From positions 8,896,157 to 8,960,156 of the forward strand of contig OZ234503.1 in NCBI GenBank assembly GCA_965153455.1: a DNA stretch of 64,000 nucleotides, read 5' to 3'. Below the pieces are notes generated by a model that saw nothing but the letters and a program-made list of their open reading frames with translations, did no database searches and was not told the DNA's origin. Below, piece by piece: positions 1 to 11,985 of the stretch (within the stretch, counting starts at the first letter, position 1; every line of letters starts with the position of its first letter). The position numbers and the translations under genes were made by a program. The DNA comes from Sphagnum compactum (taxonomy: Eukaryota > Bryophyta > Sphagnopsida > Sphagnales).

Positions 1-372
1 ACTTGTTGCTTGTGTGTTGTTGTTGTTCTGTCACTTATGAATGTTTTGCAGGGTCTTTAGGTGACCTTCAAACACTTGAAGCTTTTTGTCTGATATGTGA
101 AGATGTGTGCATTTGACCACATGCTCCCACCTTCAAATGCCTCTTCCATAATGGCAATCATCCATGAGAAGATGAAGCTCAAAACCTGTGCCCAGATTTG
201 TAGTGTATTTGGAGGATTGCTTATAGAGCATAAGAACCCTTGGAGCATTTTTAAAAATGAAACATCAATGGCTCACCTATTCGTGTTTCACTTTCCGAAA
301 TGTCATGTGTTGTTTTATTCTTCAAAATGCCTTTGTGTCATTTATAGAAATGCCTTGCCTGGTATCACATGA

Positions 373-411
373 AAATAAATAAATAAATAAATAAATAATA
401 TATATATATAT
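373..411. repeat. (AAAT)n/(AT)n microsatellite
   Basis: Seven or so AAAT units run directly into an AT dinucleotide tract. Similar AATA-type repeats occur at about 4506-4545. Confidence 0.9.
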
Positions 412-2980
412 GATTTTATGCCTTAGTGTATTTGGAGGGCATATTATATTTGTCAACACCCCTCGTAGTAGCAAAGAGGAAGCCTCTCATATGCGAATTC
501 CTTAAGAGTGGGAGGGATATTATGCTTACTTGAGTTGGATTCACATTAGTGGACAATAGGGGTATTTTTGTTTCATTTAACCCTCTCTTGATTGGGAGAT
601 TAAAGTGATTACAATTTAAAGAGTAAACTTATTCCTATACTCTTCCCAGAAAGGATAAAGAAAAATTAATACAATGGAATTAATTTAATCCTCTGGAGAA
701 CAGTTAAAAGCAAAATTAAGATGACAAATTTAAATTACACCTAAGCCATAGAGGCCAGTATTTTAATCTTTTGAATTCAAGTGGTTAAAGTAACCTCCTT
801 ATGCCACTCTAATTTGAAGCAAGTTTAATTTTTAGAACTTTAATATATTTATTTATTGCCAAATTTGGCTTAATCTTCTTATGGATAATTGCCACTTTGT
901 CTCACACAAGTGCCCACAAGTTAAAACTGCCCACAAGTTATACACTCAATAGATTTTGACCCTTTCAAAGAAACCAACTTGTGGAAAGTAAAAACAATGA
1001 ACAATGGAACAAACATGACAAAAACAAATGACCAAAACAAATAAATGAACCAGTGAACAAAAAGAGGAACTAATGTTTCCATTTTGTTGCACACCTGCAC
1101 TTTCCCTAAGCTCTTGATAAAAGTGATTGGGTCATGTTTAACTTTGGTTAACATATGCCCATCAAAAACAATTGTGAGAGTTCTATTGGTCTTGAGCAAG
1201 ATGGAAGGGCTAGAAAATTGGTTTTAGGGTTTAGCATTTAGGGTTTTCATGTTAAAAAGTTCTTGACAGTATTGTCATCACTCTAACATTGCATACATTA
1301 ATTACTTATATAGATAGGAGATTCTTTTTTGACAAATTGTGCCATTTTTTGAACAAAAAATTGGGAAATTTTCATTTGTTGGGCTAAATTCGAAGAACTT
1401 GGCTAATAATTAGCCAAATTAATTTATATCACAAAGTTGAGAAAAATATCATAGAGCTATCATCCCAAAAGAAAAATAAATAAGTTTAAACATACTTTTT
1501 TTTTTGGCTCAAAACATTGATTAAATTTTTCCAAATTTTAAATTATCTCCAAATGGATATAAGCTAATGCTACTCTTGTGAGTGCTTCTAAATTATCAAA
1601 AGTCGACTTAGAGATGAATTTTAAGGATTCAATATTATTTTTGCATTATTTGTAAACACTCTTTCACATGCTTTTATGTGCTTGAAAAGTAAGAATCCTT
1701 GTCCACAAATATGGTTGCTCAACAACCATCTTTGGTGGTCCAAACTCGGTGCATCTAAAGGCATTTCAAGGGTGTGAATAAAACCTTAAAACCCAAATGT
1801 GACCATCAATTGTTGAAGGACTAGAAAGATCTTACGAATTTTTGTATTCATAACTTCCATTTCAATTAAAGAAATATTGTATCATTTGGCTAGGAAATGG
1901 GGTTTGATTAACTTTGTGAATAAAAAACCTTGTGGATCCAAGGTTTAGGCTATTATAATCTTTTCACTTAAAAGAAGGATTGTTAGTACTTGTAGTATTT
2001 CTATAGAATAAAGGACTTTAGTTTAACTTCAAGGTTTTTGGCAAAAACTCTTTTTAAGATACTTAAACTTGTAAAGGCTATTATTAAAAAAAATTTGTTG
2101 TCCTTTTACCAAAATGAAGGGCAACATGAGAAGATCCTAGAGTGCCCAAGACTTTCTCAAAACCTACACACTTATGATACCTAGGCTAGCTAGCCTAACT
2201 CATGGGTGGGGTTGGGGGGGGGATTGCTAAGAGGGTTTGGAGACTAGGTCTATTCTAGAGTCTAGACATCAATTGTGTGAGAGTTGCATAATTTGAGTGA
2301 TCAAAGTGACATACATAAGTGTGTGTCCTTTGTGAGAAAGAAATCAAAGGGGTGTGGAGTGGTGGTGGTGGTAAAGAACAAGATAGTTATGGTATTTCCA
2401 TTACATTTTGTCAGGAATATAAACACATGTACATGACTCAAAGTTAGTTTCAACTACTCCAATGTCAGTTGGGAAGAAAGGGGTGGTGGGGGGGGGGGGT
2501 TGGGAAAGGATATTATGACCTACATGTGATGACAACTATAGAATAATTATTGCACTAGTCAGGCCTAATAACTACAAAATTCCTTTATTGTTGTAAATGT
2601 CTTTGAGCATTTAAGAGTCAATTCTTTTTTATTATTTTTTAATTATTTTTTAATTTTCAAAAACTCCTTTGAGAGTGTTTTCAATCAATAACTAAATGGT
2701 ATTTTTTTTAAAAAAAAATTCTTTTCTTGTCAGGCTAGAGCCTTGGTTTTGTTTCACCATAAGGGGAAGGTGTGTGTTGGACCTCTCCCCAACTGGATTT
2801 GGCATTAGGTTGGACCACACATGGTATCAATATCATTCTTCTTTTTTAAAAAACACATTTACCCCCCCGGTTATCAATTCAACTACTGCCTATGGTGGGG
2901 TTTATTATTTTTTTAAATTTAAATTTTCTGTTTTTTCTGGATTTTTTTTTGTTATAGACATGTTTAGGATTTTAGGATTG

Positions 2981-3022
2981 ATAACTTACTTGGATGAAAT
3001 TTAAATCATCTAGGTAGGTTTT
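2981..3022. repeat. Stem-loop, diverged copy
   Basis: Seventeen-base arms (2981-2997 and 3006-3022) pair at 13 of 17 positions around an 8-base loop. Arm sequence and order match the better preserved stem-loop at 4703-4744, so this looks like a second copy of one small palindromic repeat. Confidence 0.55.
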
Positions 3023-4702
3023 AGGTCAATACCCGACTCATAAGGGTCTTTGGCGGTTTTTGGAATTATATGTACCAGACCGTTGATTGTCGATTAGAAA
3101 ATAAAAATAAAAATCAAATAATTGACTGGTAGGTTATCAATACTTGAGAGCTGATAATTGAGCTATCAATCCAAATGTAGCATTTCCCGGGGTAAATATA
3201 GCCACTTCAAGAGCTGAAGGTACCCGATCCCCCAAGTGTAGTGTAGGTGCTGGTTCCAAGGGTCCTAAAGGTATTTTGTTACTTATTCATAATCGACTTG
3301 TAGGGCCTGAAATTTGATTAAAGAACTCGATATAAAGACCTTACTCATGAAACCCTACCAATCATAAATAAACCAAAGCACCCAAAAAGGGGGGTAATAC
3401 AAGGAACAAAATGGAAGGACCAATGTTCAAGAAGACAAAAGAACCACCTAAGAGGGGCGAACCACAAGGGGAACATCAAGTTCCTAACCCCTTCCTATCG
3501 TGAGAAACATATCAAATAAGGAAAAGGGGCGGACCTACCGAAAGAAGGCCTAGCCTAGAAGAACCCTCAACTATTACAACAACACATTTAAATTAGAAAC
3601 CACCTATGCACGTTATGACATCACCATAGGTTGAGAACTATGAAAGTGTGCATGAGAAAGGAAGGTTTTATTTTTGTGGGGGATGAGTTTTACTTTCAAG
3701 AACCTATGTTCAGATTATACTAGATGATTATTAGGTTGGGTATTTCAAAACCGACCCTTATGCATAACAGGTGGGTATTATAAAGAAATCACCTCCAAGA
3801 GCCATGGAGAACCTCCAACATTCCAAAAATACACCAAAAGCCCCCAAAATCATCTGAGTACCACAAGAACATATAAGAACCTTTAGTGCCACTAGGAACT
3901 CCAAAAGCACACAATCCATGAACTTGGCACCACGAGAGAATGTGAGTAGCAAATACGAAGAACAAAAAATAAAAACTTGCAAAACCATGAACAAAAAAAC
4001 AAGAGCAAAGAACAGAAAAATGCAAACAAAAAACAAATCGAAGGAGAATTATGAACAAGAAAATGAAAATCTAAAACACAATGTGAACCCAAGGTGTTGT
4101 AGGCCTTTTTAGGGTAGTTACCCTGGGTAGTTTTAGGGTTAAGGAAGAGGGTTCACAGAAAAAATAATATTTCACAATGGCAATATTTATTTCCATTAGG
4201 TTTTGCACCATTCACATCTTCTAGTCTAGAGGAGGCTTTTTAGACTGCCACTATGTGGCACCAATAATGTGGTGGGAATGTCATAATGCCCACTAGAGCA
4301 ATCAGAGTGTGGGTTCACTCAAGAAGCCCATTTATCTTCTGTCCAAAGGATTCATTGTTCCCATTATTCACCATTACTTTCTAATGGTGCATAGCATTGT
4401 ACTCCTCCTCCATTTATTCATTCATTTATTTAATTATTTAATTATTCTCCATTAATACCACACATATGCCTAGCCTGGAGCAAGAGGTTTTGTGAGGAGG
4501 CATTTAAATAAATAAATAAATCAATCAATAAATAAACAAATAAAGGCATTTTCACTCACACTTTTCCAACTTGTAGAAATAAATGGTTTTCCTGAGCCAG
4601 AGAAGAAGAGGTGTGCACATGCACAAGGGTAACACCCTCAGAGTTGGGGGGGGGGGGGTGTTCCCCAAGTTCCCAAAGTAAGTGTGTAATTTCAAAAATG
4701 TA

Positions 4703-4744
4703 ATAACCTACCTGGATGACCTGGTTATCATCTAGGTAGGTTAT
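4703..4744. repeat. Stem-loop with 17-bp arms
   Basis: The left arm begins ATAACCTACCT and the right arm ends AGGTAGGTTAT. The arms pair at 16 of 17 positions around an 8-base loop. It shares sequence with 2981-3022, which points to a small dispersed palindromic family (MITE-like) rather than chance. Confidence 0.65.
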
Positions 4745-5747
4745 CAATCTTTAAACCCTAATACAATTTTTTTTTAAACAGAAAAAATAATAATTTACAT
4801 TAAATTAAATTTAACCCTTATAATTGACTAATAATTGACAGGATATCATGTGATTATTATCAACCAATTGTTTGATAACCTACCCTTATGTGTAATTGAC
4901 GGTTATTACCCCCCTTTTTTTTAATGACCTACTTGACAATGAATTTGTTTTTGGTTTTGATCTCGATGGCATGTGTGGTCCCAAAAAAAAAACCCTACCC
5001 GGTGGTTATTAAAAAAAAGGAGAAATAGCCGACCAACTTTGGTTTTAATGTGTTTGTAGAACAATCCCTCATTTTTGAATGATTATCAAATTCTAAGTGT
5101 ACGGTAAGGGCCTTAGGAGGGCCTTAACAAGGGCCCCATGTGAGGTGAGAACCAAGCCTGAGTCTGAATTTTTGAAAAATGTTACTTGAGTTTTTCCAAA
5201 TTTTTGAGAACCGTGGTTATATGTCGGAATTGGTTCTTTCATTTTTGAGGACTCTGATTATGAATCCTGAAAACCGCCTTGATAACCGTGGGGCTTTGTT
5301 CTTGTTTCTTAAAACCAGGGTTGGCCAGGTCTTTCCTTTTATGAAGAACATTTGCTTCTGGTTCTAAAAAAAATTTAGAATGGTTTATTTATTCATTTAT
5401 TTATATTTTTTGTTTGGATTCCTGAAGAAGTAGACCCAAAGAAATGGAATTGGAAAATTCAGTTTTGGGTCTAGTTCTTCAAAATAAATATTCTGATTTC
5501 AGTTTTGAAAATCAGACCCAGTTTTGGATAACTGGCATTGGGAACAGGTGCTTAATTGTTTGTTAACCTCTGGTTAACCCTTGGTTCTGTTTAATTTTTT
5601 AAAAAAATTTAAAATTTTAATTTTTAAAAATAATTTAAAATTTTAATTTTAAAAAATAATTTTTCTTATCAGAAATCTAGATTTGGGTTTCACACAAAAA
5701 TAGAACTAGGAACCCCATTCTGAAGCCAGGTGTTAAAAAACAATCTA

Positions 5748-5769
5748 CCGTAGCGGCAAGGGAATTCAC
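5748..5769 (+). repeat. Left terminal inverted repeat of the pogo-like element
   Basis: It matches the reverse complement of 8458-8479, with a difference only at the outermost base. It directly follows the TA at 5746-5747. Confidence 0.88.
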
Positions 5770-6168
5770 CCCCAAGCGCCGCGAATAATTAATTTTGAAA
5801 GTTTTGAGGTTTCGTTAAGCCAATTTCGAATTTAACAACATTTCGCGACCGCCTTCCCAGATATAATTTCCATTTTCTCCCGTTGTGAAACAATTTCTAG
5901 GTATGCACCACATTGTGGCTGGTAGGTATCGTACTGAATGTCGTCCGATAATGAGCAGGCTCCGATAGACGGTGGAGATGATGCCCTTTTGGAGGGAAGC
6001 CCCTTCAAAGAGTGACTCAGTCCAAGGAACCAGTGACACAGGCTCTGAGTCTGAACATTGGGCCACTCTGGTCACTCCAGAGTTCAACTTCAAGCTCCTC
6101 TAGCATGGCTTGACCTCAGAGTCAGAGCAGAAGAGCTGTTGCAAGAAGAGGCATTAGGGTCGGGTGTT

Positions 6169-8142
6169 ATGGCGTCAGGGGTGAGAGTTGCCACGATCAC
6201 CCGATTCTTTTCTGTGGATAAGAGGTCTGAAGAAGAAAAGGCTGTTGATAGAAAGTCTGCTCTAGCAAAGTGGCGTGATGAGGAAAATGCTAGATTGGCT
6301 CGCAAGAAGGAGGCTGAGGCAACTGCTGAAGCGAAAAGGCTTGCATCCAAAAGGCCTGTTGGCAGACCAAAGAAAGTCAGGCAGGCTTAGGCAGTTTTTG
6401 TAGGACAAGAAGGAGAGGAAGGGAATCTAGAAGATGGGGGTGAGGAACCACCTGCCAAGAAGAAGAGGGGTCCCTACACCAATTGGTTTGTGCCGGATCT
6501 CTGGAACTTCATCTTCGCTGCAGTCAAGAAACATCCTAGAAACCTCTATGATGCTCTCTTTTCCCTCCAACACAACAAAAAGCCAGGTCGATTAGGCAGC
6601 CCTTTTGACAAGCTAACCGTCCAAACGCTGAAAGGCTGGTTTGAGAAAAATGAGGAGGGGGTCTTTGTCCTGAAACGCAAGGTCGCAGACTGCATTGCAC
6701 TGCAGAATGCGAGGAAAGTTAGCCACAAGCCTAGACTGACGGGGATTTTCATAGAGTTCCCTGAAACATTTGAGCTGGTCTGTAAGACGCTCAAGGGTGT
6801 GAGGGATGTTGGGCAGCCATTGGACGGTGGGATCATCCAGGGAATCATGCAGGGGTGCATCCAGCAGTTTGCCCCTAAGATGTTTCAGCGGACGGTGACG
6901 GGCAAGCGAGGGAAAGATGTCAAGTTCTCGGTGTCAAAGACCTTTGGGAAGGCCTTTGTCCGGAAGCACCTAGGGTGGACGTGGAGGCGGGTCACCACAG
7001 CAGCGAGCAAGCACCCGGAAGACTGGGAGAAGCAAGGTGATGAGATGGCGTACAGGGTTGCTGCCCTTTGCAAGTTGCACAACATCCCCCCTGAGCTGGT
7101 TGTCAATTCTGATCAGACCGCCATCTACGTGCGGCCCGCAGCAGAGCAAACTTATGAAACCAAGGGAGTGAAGGCTGTTCGGAGTTTAGGAAAGGACGAG
7201 AAGAGGCAGATAACGGGGATGGTCAGCTCAGCTTCCAGTGGTAGCATGCTTCCATTGCAGCTCATTTTCCAGGGGAAGACCACAGCGGTGGTACCAAATC
7301 ATGTTGAAGCCAGGGAAGCTGTCAGGAAGGGGTGGGATTTGACCAACTCGGAGAATCACTGGTCAAATCAAACCACCATGAAGTGGTTTGTGGAGAAGGT
7401 CTTGGACCCGTGGCGCGTCGAGAAGTGCAAGGAGCTGGGGTTGGATTCTTCCAAGCAGAAGATGGTGTGGCTCATAGATTGCTGGAAAGTTCACACGTCG
7501 GAGGAGTTCCGAAACTGGCTTAAGGAAAACCACCCCCTCGTCCACTATCTTTATGTGGCTACAAACTGCACAAGCAAGCTCCAGCCAGCGGATGTAGTGT
7601 TGCAGAGACCTTTCAAGCATGGTTTTCGTAAGCAGTTTGAGAAGTGGCAGAGTGAGTTGGTTGCTTCGCAGCTTGCTGAAGGGGTAAGACCTGAGGATTT
7701 AGAGCTGCAAGTAGGAATCAAGAAGTTGCGCGAGTTACTTATTGGCTGGCTCCTATCGTCATGGGGCGAGCTTTGCGAGCAAGTGGAGATGATCCAGAAA
7801 GGCTGGGCCTTGTGCAGACTGGGCAGCATTCACATTCCCTGCTTCCAAGATGCAGCCATGGGGCAATGCCTGCAGAGGGGTCTACTTGCGGAGCTGGAAA
7901 ACCCTGGGGATGAACCTGAAGTCACCGAGGACGAGCTAGAGAGTGGGGCTTTTAGGAGCGCAGGCATCGAGGAAATTTCGTTGGTGGCATCGGTGCAGGA
8001 TGTGATGAGTGCTTGCTTGGAGGAGGAGCACACGCTCGAAGTTTTCAGATCTTTGAGCCGGCAGGATGATGAGTTAGTGGCAGAGTTGGAAGAGCTAGAG
8101 AACCTGGTAGACTTTGATGACGTAGATGATATTTTCTTCTGA
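6169..8142 (+). pseudogene. Pogo/Tigger-like transposase (DDE_1 superfamily) with one in-frame TAG
   Basis: This encodes a cut-and-paste transposase of the DDE_1 (pogo/Tigger/jerky) type. From the ATG at 6169 the frame gives a basic Lys/Arg/Glu-rich segment ending in an AT-hook-like GRPKK core, then meets TAG at 6388-6390. After the stop the same frame stays open for 583 codons to TGA at 8140. Next come a basic KKKRG run and a Trp/Leu-rich N-terminal DNA-binding region, then the catalytic core. The first Asp (7111-7113) lies in VVNSDQTAI, the second (7477-7479) in WLIDCWKVH and the third (7591-7593) in LQPADVVLQ. There are 37 residues between the second and third, so DD37D. The C-terminus is strongly acidic. 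An earlier ATG at 5938 in the same frame opens an acidic peptide but stops at 6013, so the true 5' end is spliced, shifted or decayed. It is a young copy with a single clear lesion; stop readthrough is possible but unproven. Confidence 0.85.
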
Positions 8143-8457
8143 CTTGCTATAAGCTATACCTATTGATCCGAGCTACATGCTCAAGTCAATTACACTTCCT
8201 GATTGCTTGCATAATATGTGCTGTGTGATTCAATTAAGGTGATCAATATATCCAGGATGCTTCGGCTAGCAATGCATCGACTGATGATACAGCCATGGAT
8301 CATGTCATTGTCATGATCTACATACCTACTTCCTTTCTAACACTATGGTCAATTTCTCCTGCGTCACAACAGATTTAATTTTTTCATTTTTCCATTTCTC
8401 CCTGCAGGCCCAATTTAGTTTCAAGTTTTTCTCTTGGCCTGAAATAATTATTAAAAG

Positions 8458-8479
8458 ATGAATTCCCTTGCCGCTACGA
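8458..8479 (-). repeat. Right terminal inverted repeat of the pogo-like element
   Basis: Inverted partner of 5748-5769, directly followed by the TA at 8480-8481. Confidence 0.88.
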
Positions 8480-8481
8480 TA

Positions 8482-10825
8482 GTTCCAGTTCTAGAACCAA
8501 TTCCAAAAATCAGACCATGTTCCAGTTTAGTTTTTACTAATTGAAATTGGAGCCCCTGGTATTAACCTGCCAAACTAGGTGCCCATCCAACACTGGTAAA
8601 AACCTAGCCCATTGAGGGAACCTTGAGCTTTATAGCTAGTGGTTTTTATTTTTCCAAAAAAATTTGGGGATTTTTGGAATTTCTGGTTTTCTAGTGCAAA
8701 CTTGATTATTATTATTATCATTTTCTAATTTTTGAAAAAAAAATCTCAAAATTTTATCACCAAATTGGGGGAATCAAACCATCTGGGCCTTCCAAGTGTA
8801 ATACACCCTCGCATACTACGAGTCGCATGCCCCAACCTAGCTTATGGAGTAAAAGTAATATCCCCTCTTTTCTAGTATGGAATATCTATGGATATAAGGT
8901 GACCTCCAAATCCAATAGGAAATTTCTTCATGTGCTTGCAAGATTAATGACAAAGCTTATATCACATAGGATTGTTGTATCCATTGCTATGATCCCTTAC
9001 ATTCAAAACACCATGCAACCAAAATATAAACCAAATTGGACTGTTGCACTCTTGATAATTGTCTTCAATTTCTTTGTTTTGCATATATATATATACTAAC
9101 CCCCCCCCCCCCCCCCAAACTTAGAAGATCATACCCATAGTTGACAAGGAGAAGCTTGAAGCTTGAAAATAAAATGTGGTTTTGGTTGGTTTCCTCATGT
9201 TGTAAACAAATGCACAATAATTTCTTATTTCTCCAAGTGATGTTCCAAACAAACAACATGTGTGTGATCGAAAAGTTAAGGACTACGGTTTCTGAAATTT
9301 GTTCCTTTGGAAAGAATGCAAAGATTTGTTGATAGGCTATGTATGAGATTTAAGCTCCCTAGTGGAGTGGACCACAAGCCATCATGTGCAAGAGGCAGGT
9401 ACTTCTTCATGTTTTGCAACAAACTTCATCCTTACCTTCAAAATGACTACATTTTAACATGCTAGAGTCAATGTTCAAACTATCTATCCACAAAGGAAGG
9501 TAGTTTGTTTTTTCGATTTGCCACATTGAGATCTCCCAAACCACATTGCCTTTTGCTACGTTCTTCGGACTATTGGAAAGCCCTCAATCTCAATGAGTAA
9601 GGGTGCATCGAGTTGGTTTCAAATGTTTCAACCTACCGGTGGAGAAGATATTTGAATATTAAACAAATTTTTCATTGAAAATTTATTTAAATCAAAACCA
9701 AAAATTATAGGGGAATTTGGGCGAGCTCTTAGTCTTGTTGGAAAGCCTTCACTGAGTAGGATTTAATGAACGGGATTTGGAAATTTTTTAGACCTAAGGT
9801 GCAGCAAATACTGAATTTAAATTATTTTTGTCATTGAAAATTCAATTAAATTACCAAAAAAGGGTTTTGAAAGGAAAATAATGAATTGGGTAACCAGTTC
9901 ACACTTGGGCCAATCGCATGGGCTAAATTAATGCTTATGATTGGGAGTAAGTTTGTTTCGAGACTTGCTTGGATTGTTTTAGGTGGAAATGTGTCCTTAT
10001 CTCTCCTCTTGTGTCAAGCATAACTTGAATGTGGAAGTGATACTTTTTGGCCAGCCTTCTTTTGTTGGTGGTTTGAAGTTGAGTCTTGAGCTCTTGGTTG
10101 AATCATCTCGGTTCCTCAGGTTGCAATTCTTTGACCAAAGGTCTATTCACACTTGGTGTTGGGGACTCTAGTAGTGTTGACTCCCTTAACACCATGCTAG
10201 TCATTTAAGACTTAAACTTACTTATCATGAAGATTTTATGTTAAACTAACATTCACTTAACATTAAGCTATTGTCCATTTAACATTGGATGCCACCTAGG
10301 ATGCCACCTAGATTTTCATTTAACATTGATTTAACATCAAGTGTGAATGCACCATAAGTCTGTAATTAGGGAGATTTAGTACTAGGACTAGAAGATGGAA
10401 CTACCCAATAAAGATTTGAGTTCAGAGATCTTTTGAAGGAAAGCTAAGGAATTGCTTTGCTTTTTAAGACACCACTATTTAGAAAGGATCAATTCAAGGA
10501 ATTATATTAAGGAGAGGTAAAGGATTGACAATGGTCTTAGAACATGTTAAAAAGTAGTTCTAGGTCACTCATGAGTGAGGATCTATTTTATTGGATGAAG
10601 AAGGGGGAGGGTGGGGAGGGGGGGACCAATTGGATGAATACATGAGAAAAGACTCTCATAGCTAGTGAGATTCTAATGAGGAAAAGAAGCTCATCCATAG
10701 GATGAAAGTCCCATGGTACAAAGGCGAGTGAGTACACATGCTTGGTAAAGCCACTGTACAAAAACACCACACAATTTCTTCTCCCCTTTCCCTTGTGATA
10801 CCCGGAGGGTGTCCATATCAAAGAG
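8482..10825. other. Intergenic DNA, no gene supported
   Basis: AT-rich sequence with short frames only. It contains a 17-base C run at 9100-9116 after an AT tract. I see no protein motifs, RNA genes or clear mobile element ends. Confidence 0.6.
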
Positions 10826-10848
10826 GAGAGAGAGAGAGAGAGAGAGAG
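10826..10848. repeat. (GA)n tract
   Basis: An uninterrupted GA dinucleotide run. Such tracts are common in plant 5' regions, and this one lies about 0.4-1.1 kb upstream of the oxidoreductase gene, but a regulatory role is not shown. Confidence 0.8.
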
Positions 10849-11178
10849 TAAAAGAAGACCCCACATTCTCTGTTTTCAAGCTAGAAAATGCAACAATTTT
10901 GTTTTTTTGTTTCTTTTTTGTTGGGTTGCTTGCTGCAGATTGTGCTCTTCTTTTCTGGTCAGAAGGAGCTGGTTTTTTGGTGTTCTTGTTGTTGTTGAAT
11001 TACCAAAGCAAGGTCTGACTTGTTCTCTCTCTAGATGTGCATGAGTTGCATGGGGATTTCTTTCTTAATTACACAGTTGTGAGATCTGCCCCCAAAAAAA
11101 CCCTAAGTTGCAAATTTGCTGCAAGAGGGAGGTGAGCCAATCCAGCCCACTACTCTTCATCTTCTTCATCTTGCTGAA

Positions 11179-11186
11179 GTATAAAA
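11179..11186 (+). promoter_or_regulatory. Possible TATA box
   Basis: A TATAAAA-type box in the right place to serve a transcript running into the candidate leader exon at about 11210-11423 and then the oxidoreductase exon. The position fits, but nothing else confirms it. Confidence 0.3.
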
Positions 11187-11297
11187 CTAGGTACCCATTT
11201 CTCCATTTTCTGATGTGGATCTCGCCACGATCTCTATTTTGTCACTTACCTAAATTGGGAATTTTGCAAGGATGGGTTTGCAACAACAATTTTTGGA

Positions 11298-11423
11298 ATG
11301 GACCTTGCAGATCCTTGCTCGGATTTCGCGGAACAACAACAACCGGAGAACTTGAGAAAGCTGGTCACCAACTGGCACAACAGGAGGCTGCTAAAAACGA
11401 GTTTTTGTACACTCGAAAAACTG
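11298..11423 (+). other. Candidate upstream coding exon of the oxidoreductase gene
   Basis: An ATG in good context (GGAATGG) opens 42 codons that run in phase 0 to a strong donor, CTG|GTGAGAG, at 11424. An AG at 11960-11961 would join it in frame to the oxidoreductase frame (TTG at 11962), giving a longer N-terminus. Against this, the acceptor has a poor pyrimidine tract, an upstream ATG (11272) opens a short overlapping frame, and the Rossmann domain already has a well-placed start at 11986. It may be only 5' UTR. Confidence 0.25.
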
Positions 11424-11985
11424 GTGAGAGATTTCATGAGCTTTGCAGTTTCTCAAGTTTTCCACCCACCACACAGAGATCTATGTTCTTTGGTTTTCTG
11501 AGAATTGTATTTTGTCAGAGTTTGTTAGAGATGATAACTTCTTTGGGTTTCATGCTTGAGAGCATGGTGGATCAAGGAAAAAAGAGAAAAAACTCGAACC
11601 ATCCAACTCTCATGTACGACCTAAATGCTCAAGAGAATTTCACACTTCAAAAACTTTGCATCAAAGTCTAATATAGAAGACCCAAAAATGCTTCAGAAGC
11701 TTGCAGTTCTATTGAAACCCTAGAGTTTTAGGGTTTATAGTTTAGGGTTCAATAAGAGGCTGTAGAAGGAGGGGGAAGAAATCTGAGTCTTATAATTTAT
11801 TCAGTGTTTGACGCCCATCATCATGTGCATTGTAGTGCTGAAATCAGACTTTTTTTTGTTTTGTCTTCAATTGTTCGGCACAAATGTTGTATTGCCATTT
11901 TTCAATCCATAAATCCAAGTAAATCATCTCTTGTGATGCACATGTGGGTATGTTACCTAAGTTGACTTCCTCTGCAACAGGCAGT

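Larger units (their letters stand above)
1..5745. other. AT-rich intergenic DNA, no gene supported
   Basis: No reading frame here has the length, composition or motifs of a known protein. The longest (about 90-110 codons) start at non-ATG codons or lie in low-complexity DNA. The stretch near 97-520 shows a weak coding-like flavour followed by a purine run, which could be the worn end of a retroelement, but nothing identifiable remains. It also holds AAAT/AT, AATA and G-run simple repeats and the stem-loop pair listed separately. Confidence 0.6.
5746..8481 (+). mobile_element. Pogo/Tigger-like DNA transposon with TIRs and TA target duplication
   Basis: The ends are inverted repeats. The left end reads CCGTAGCGGCAAGGGAATTC from 5748. 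The right end, read on the minus strand from 8479, is the same except for its first base (T). Both are flanked by TA (5746-5747 and 8480-8481), the target duplication of Tc1/mariner/pogo elements. The element is about 2.73 kb and its interior is clearly more GC-rich than the host DNA on either side. It holds one long frame with a DDE_1-type triad. High end identity and a long open frame suggest recent insertion; one premature stop and a disordered 5' part suggest this copy is not autonomous as it stands. Confidence 0.88.

Noticed and set aside
11108-11671. Open frame of 187 codons upstream of the flavoprotein
   Set aside because: It begins at TTG, overlaps other frames with equal claim, and shows no domain. 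It more likely covers leader sequence and intron.
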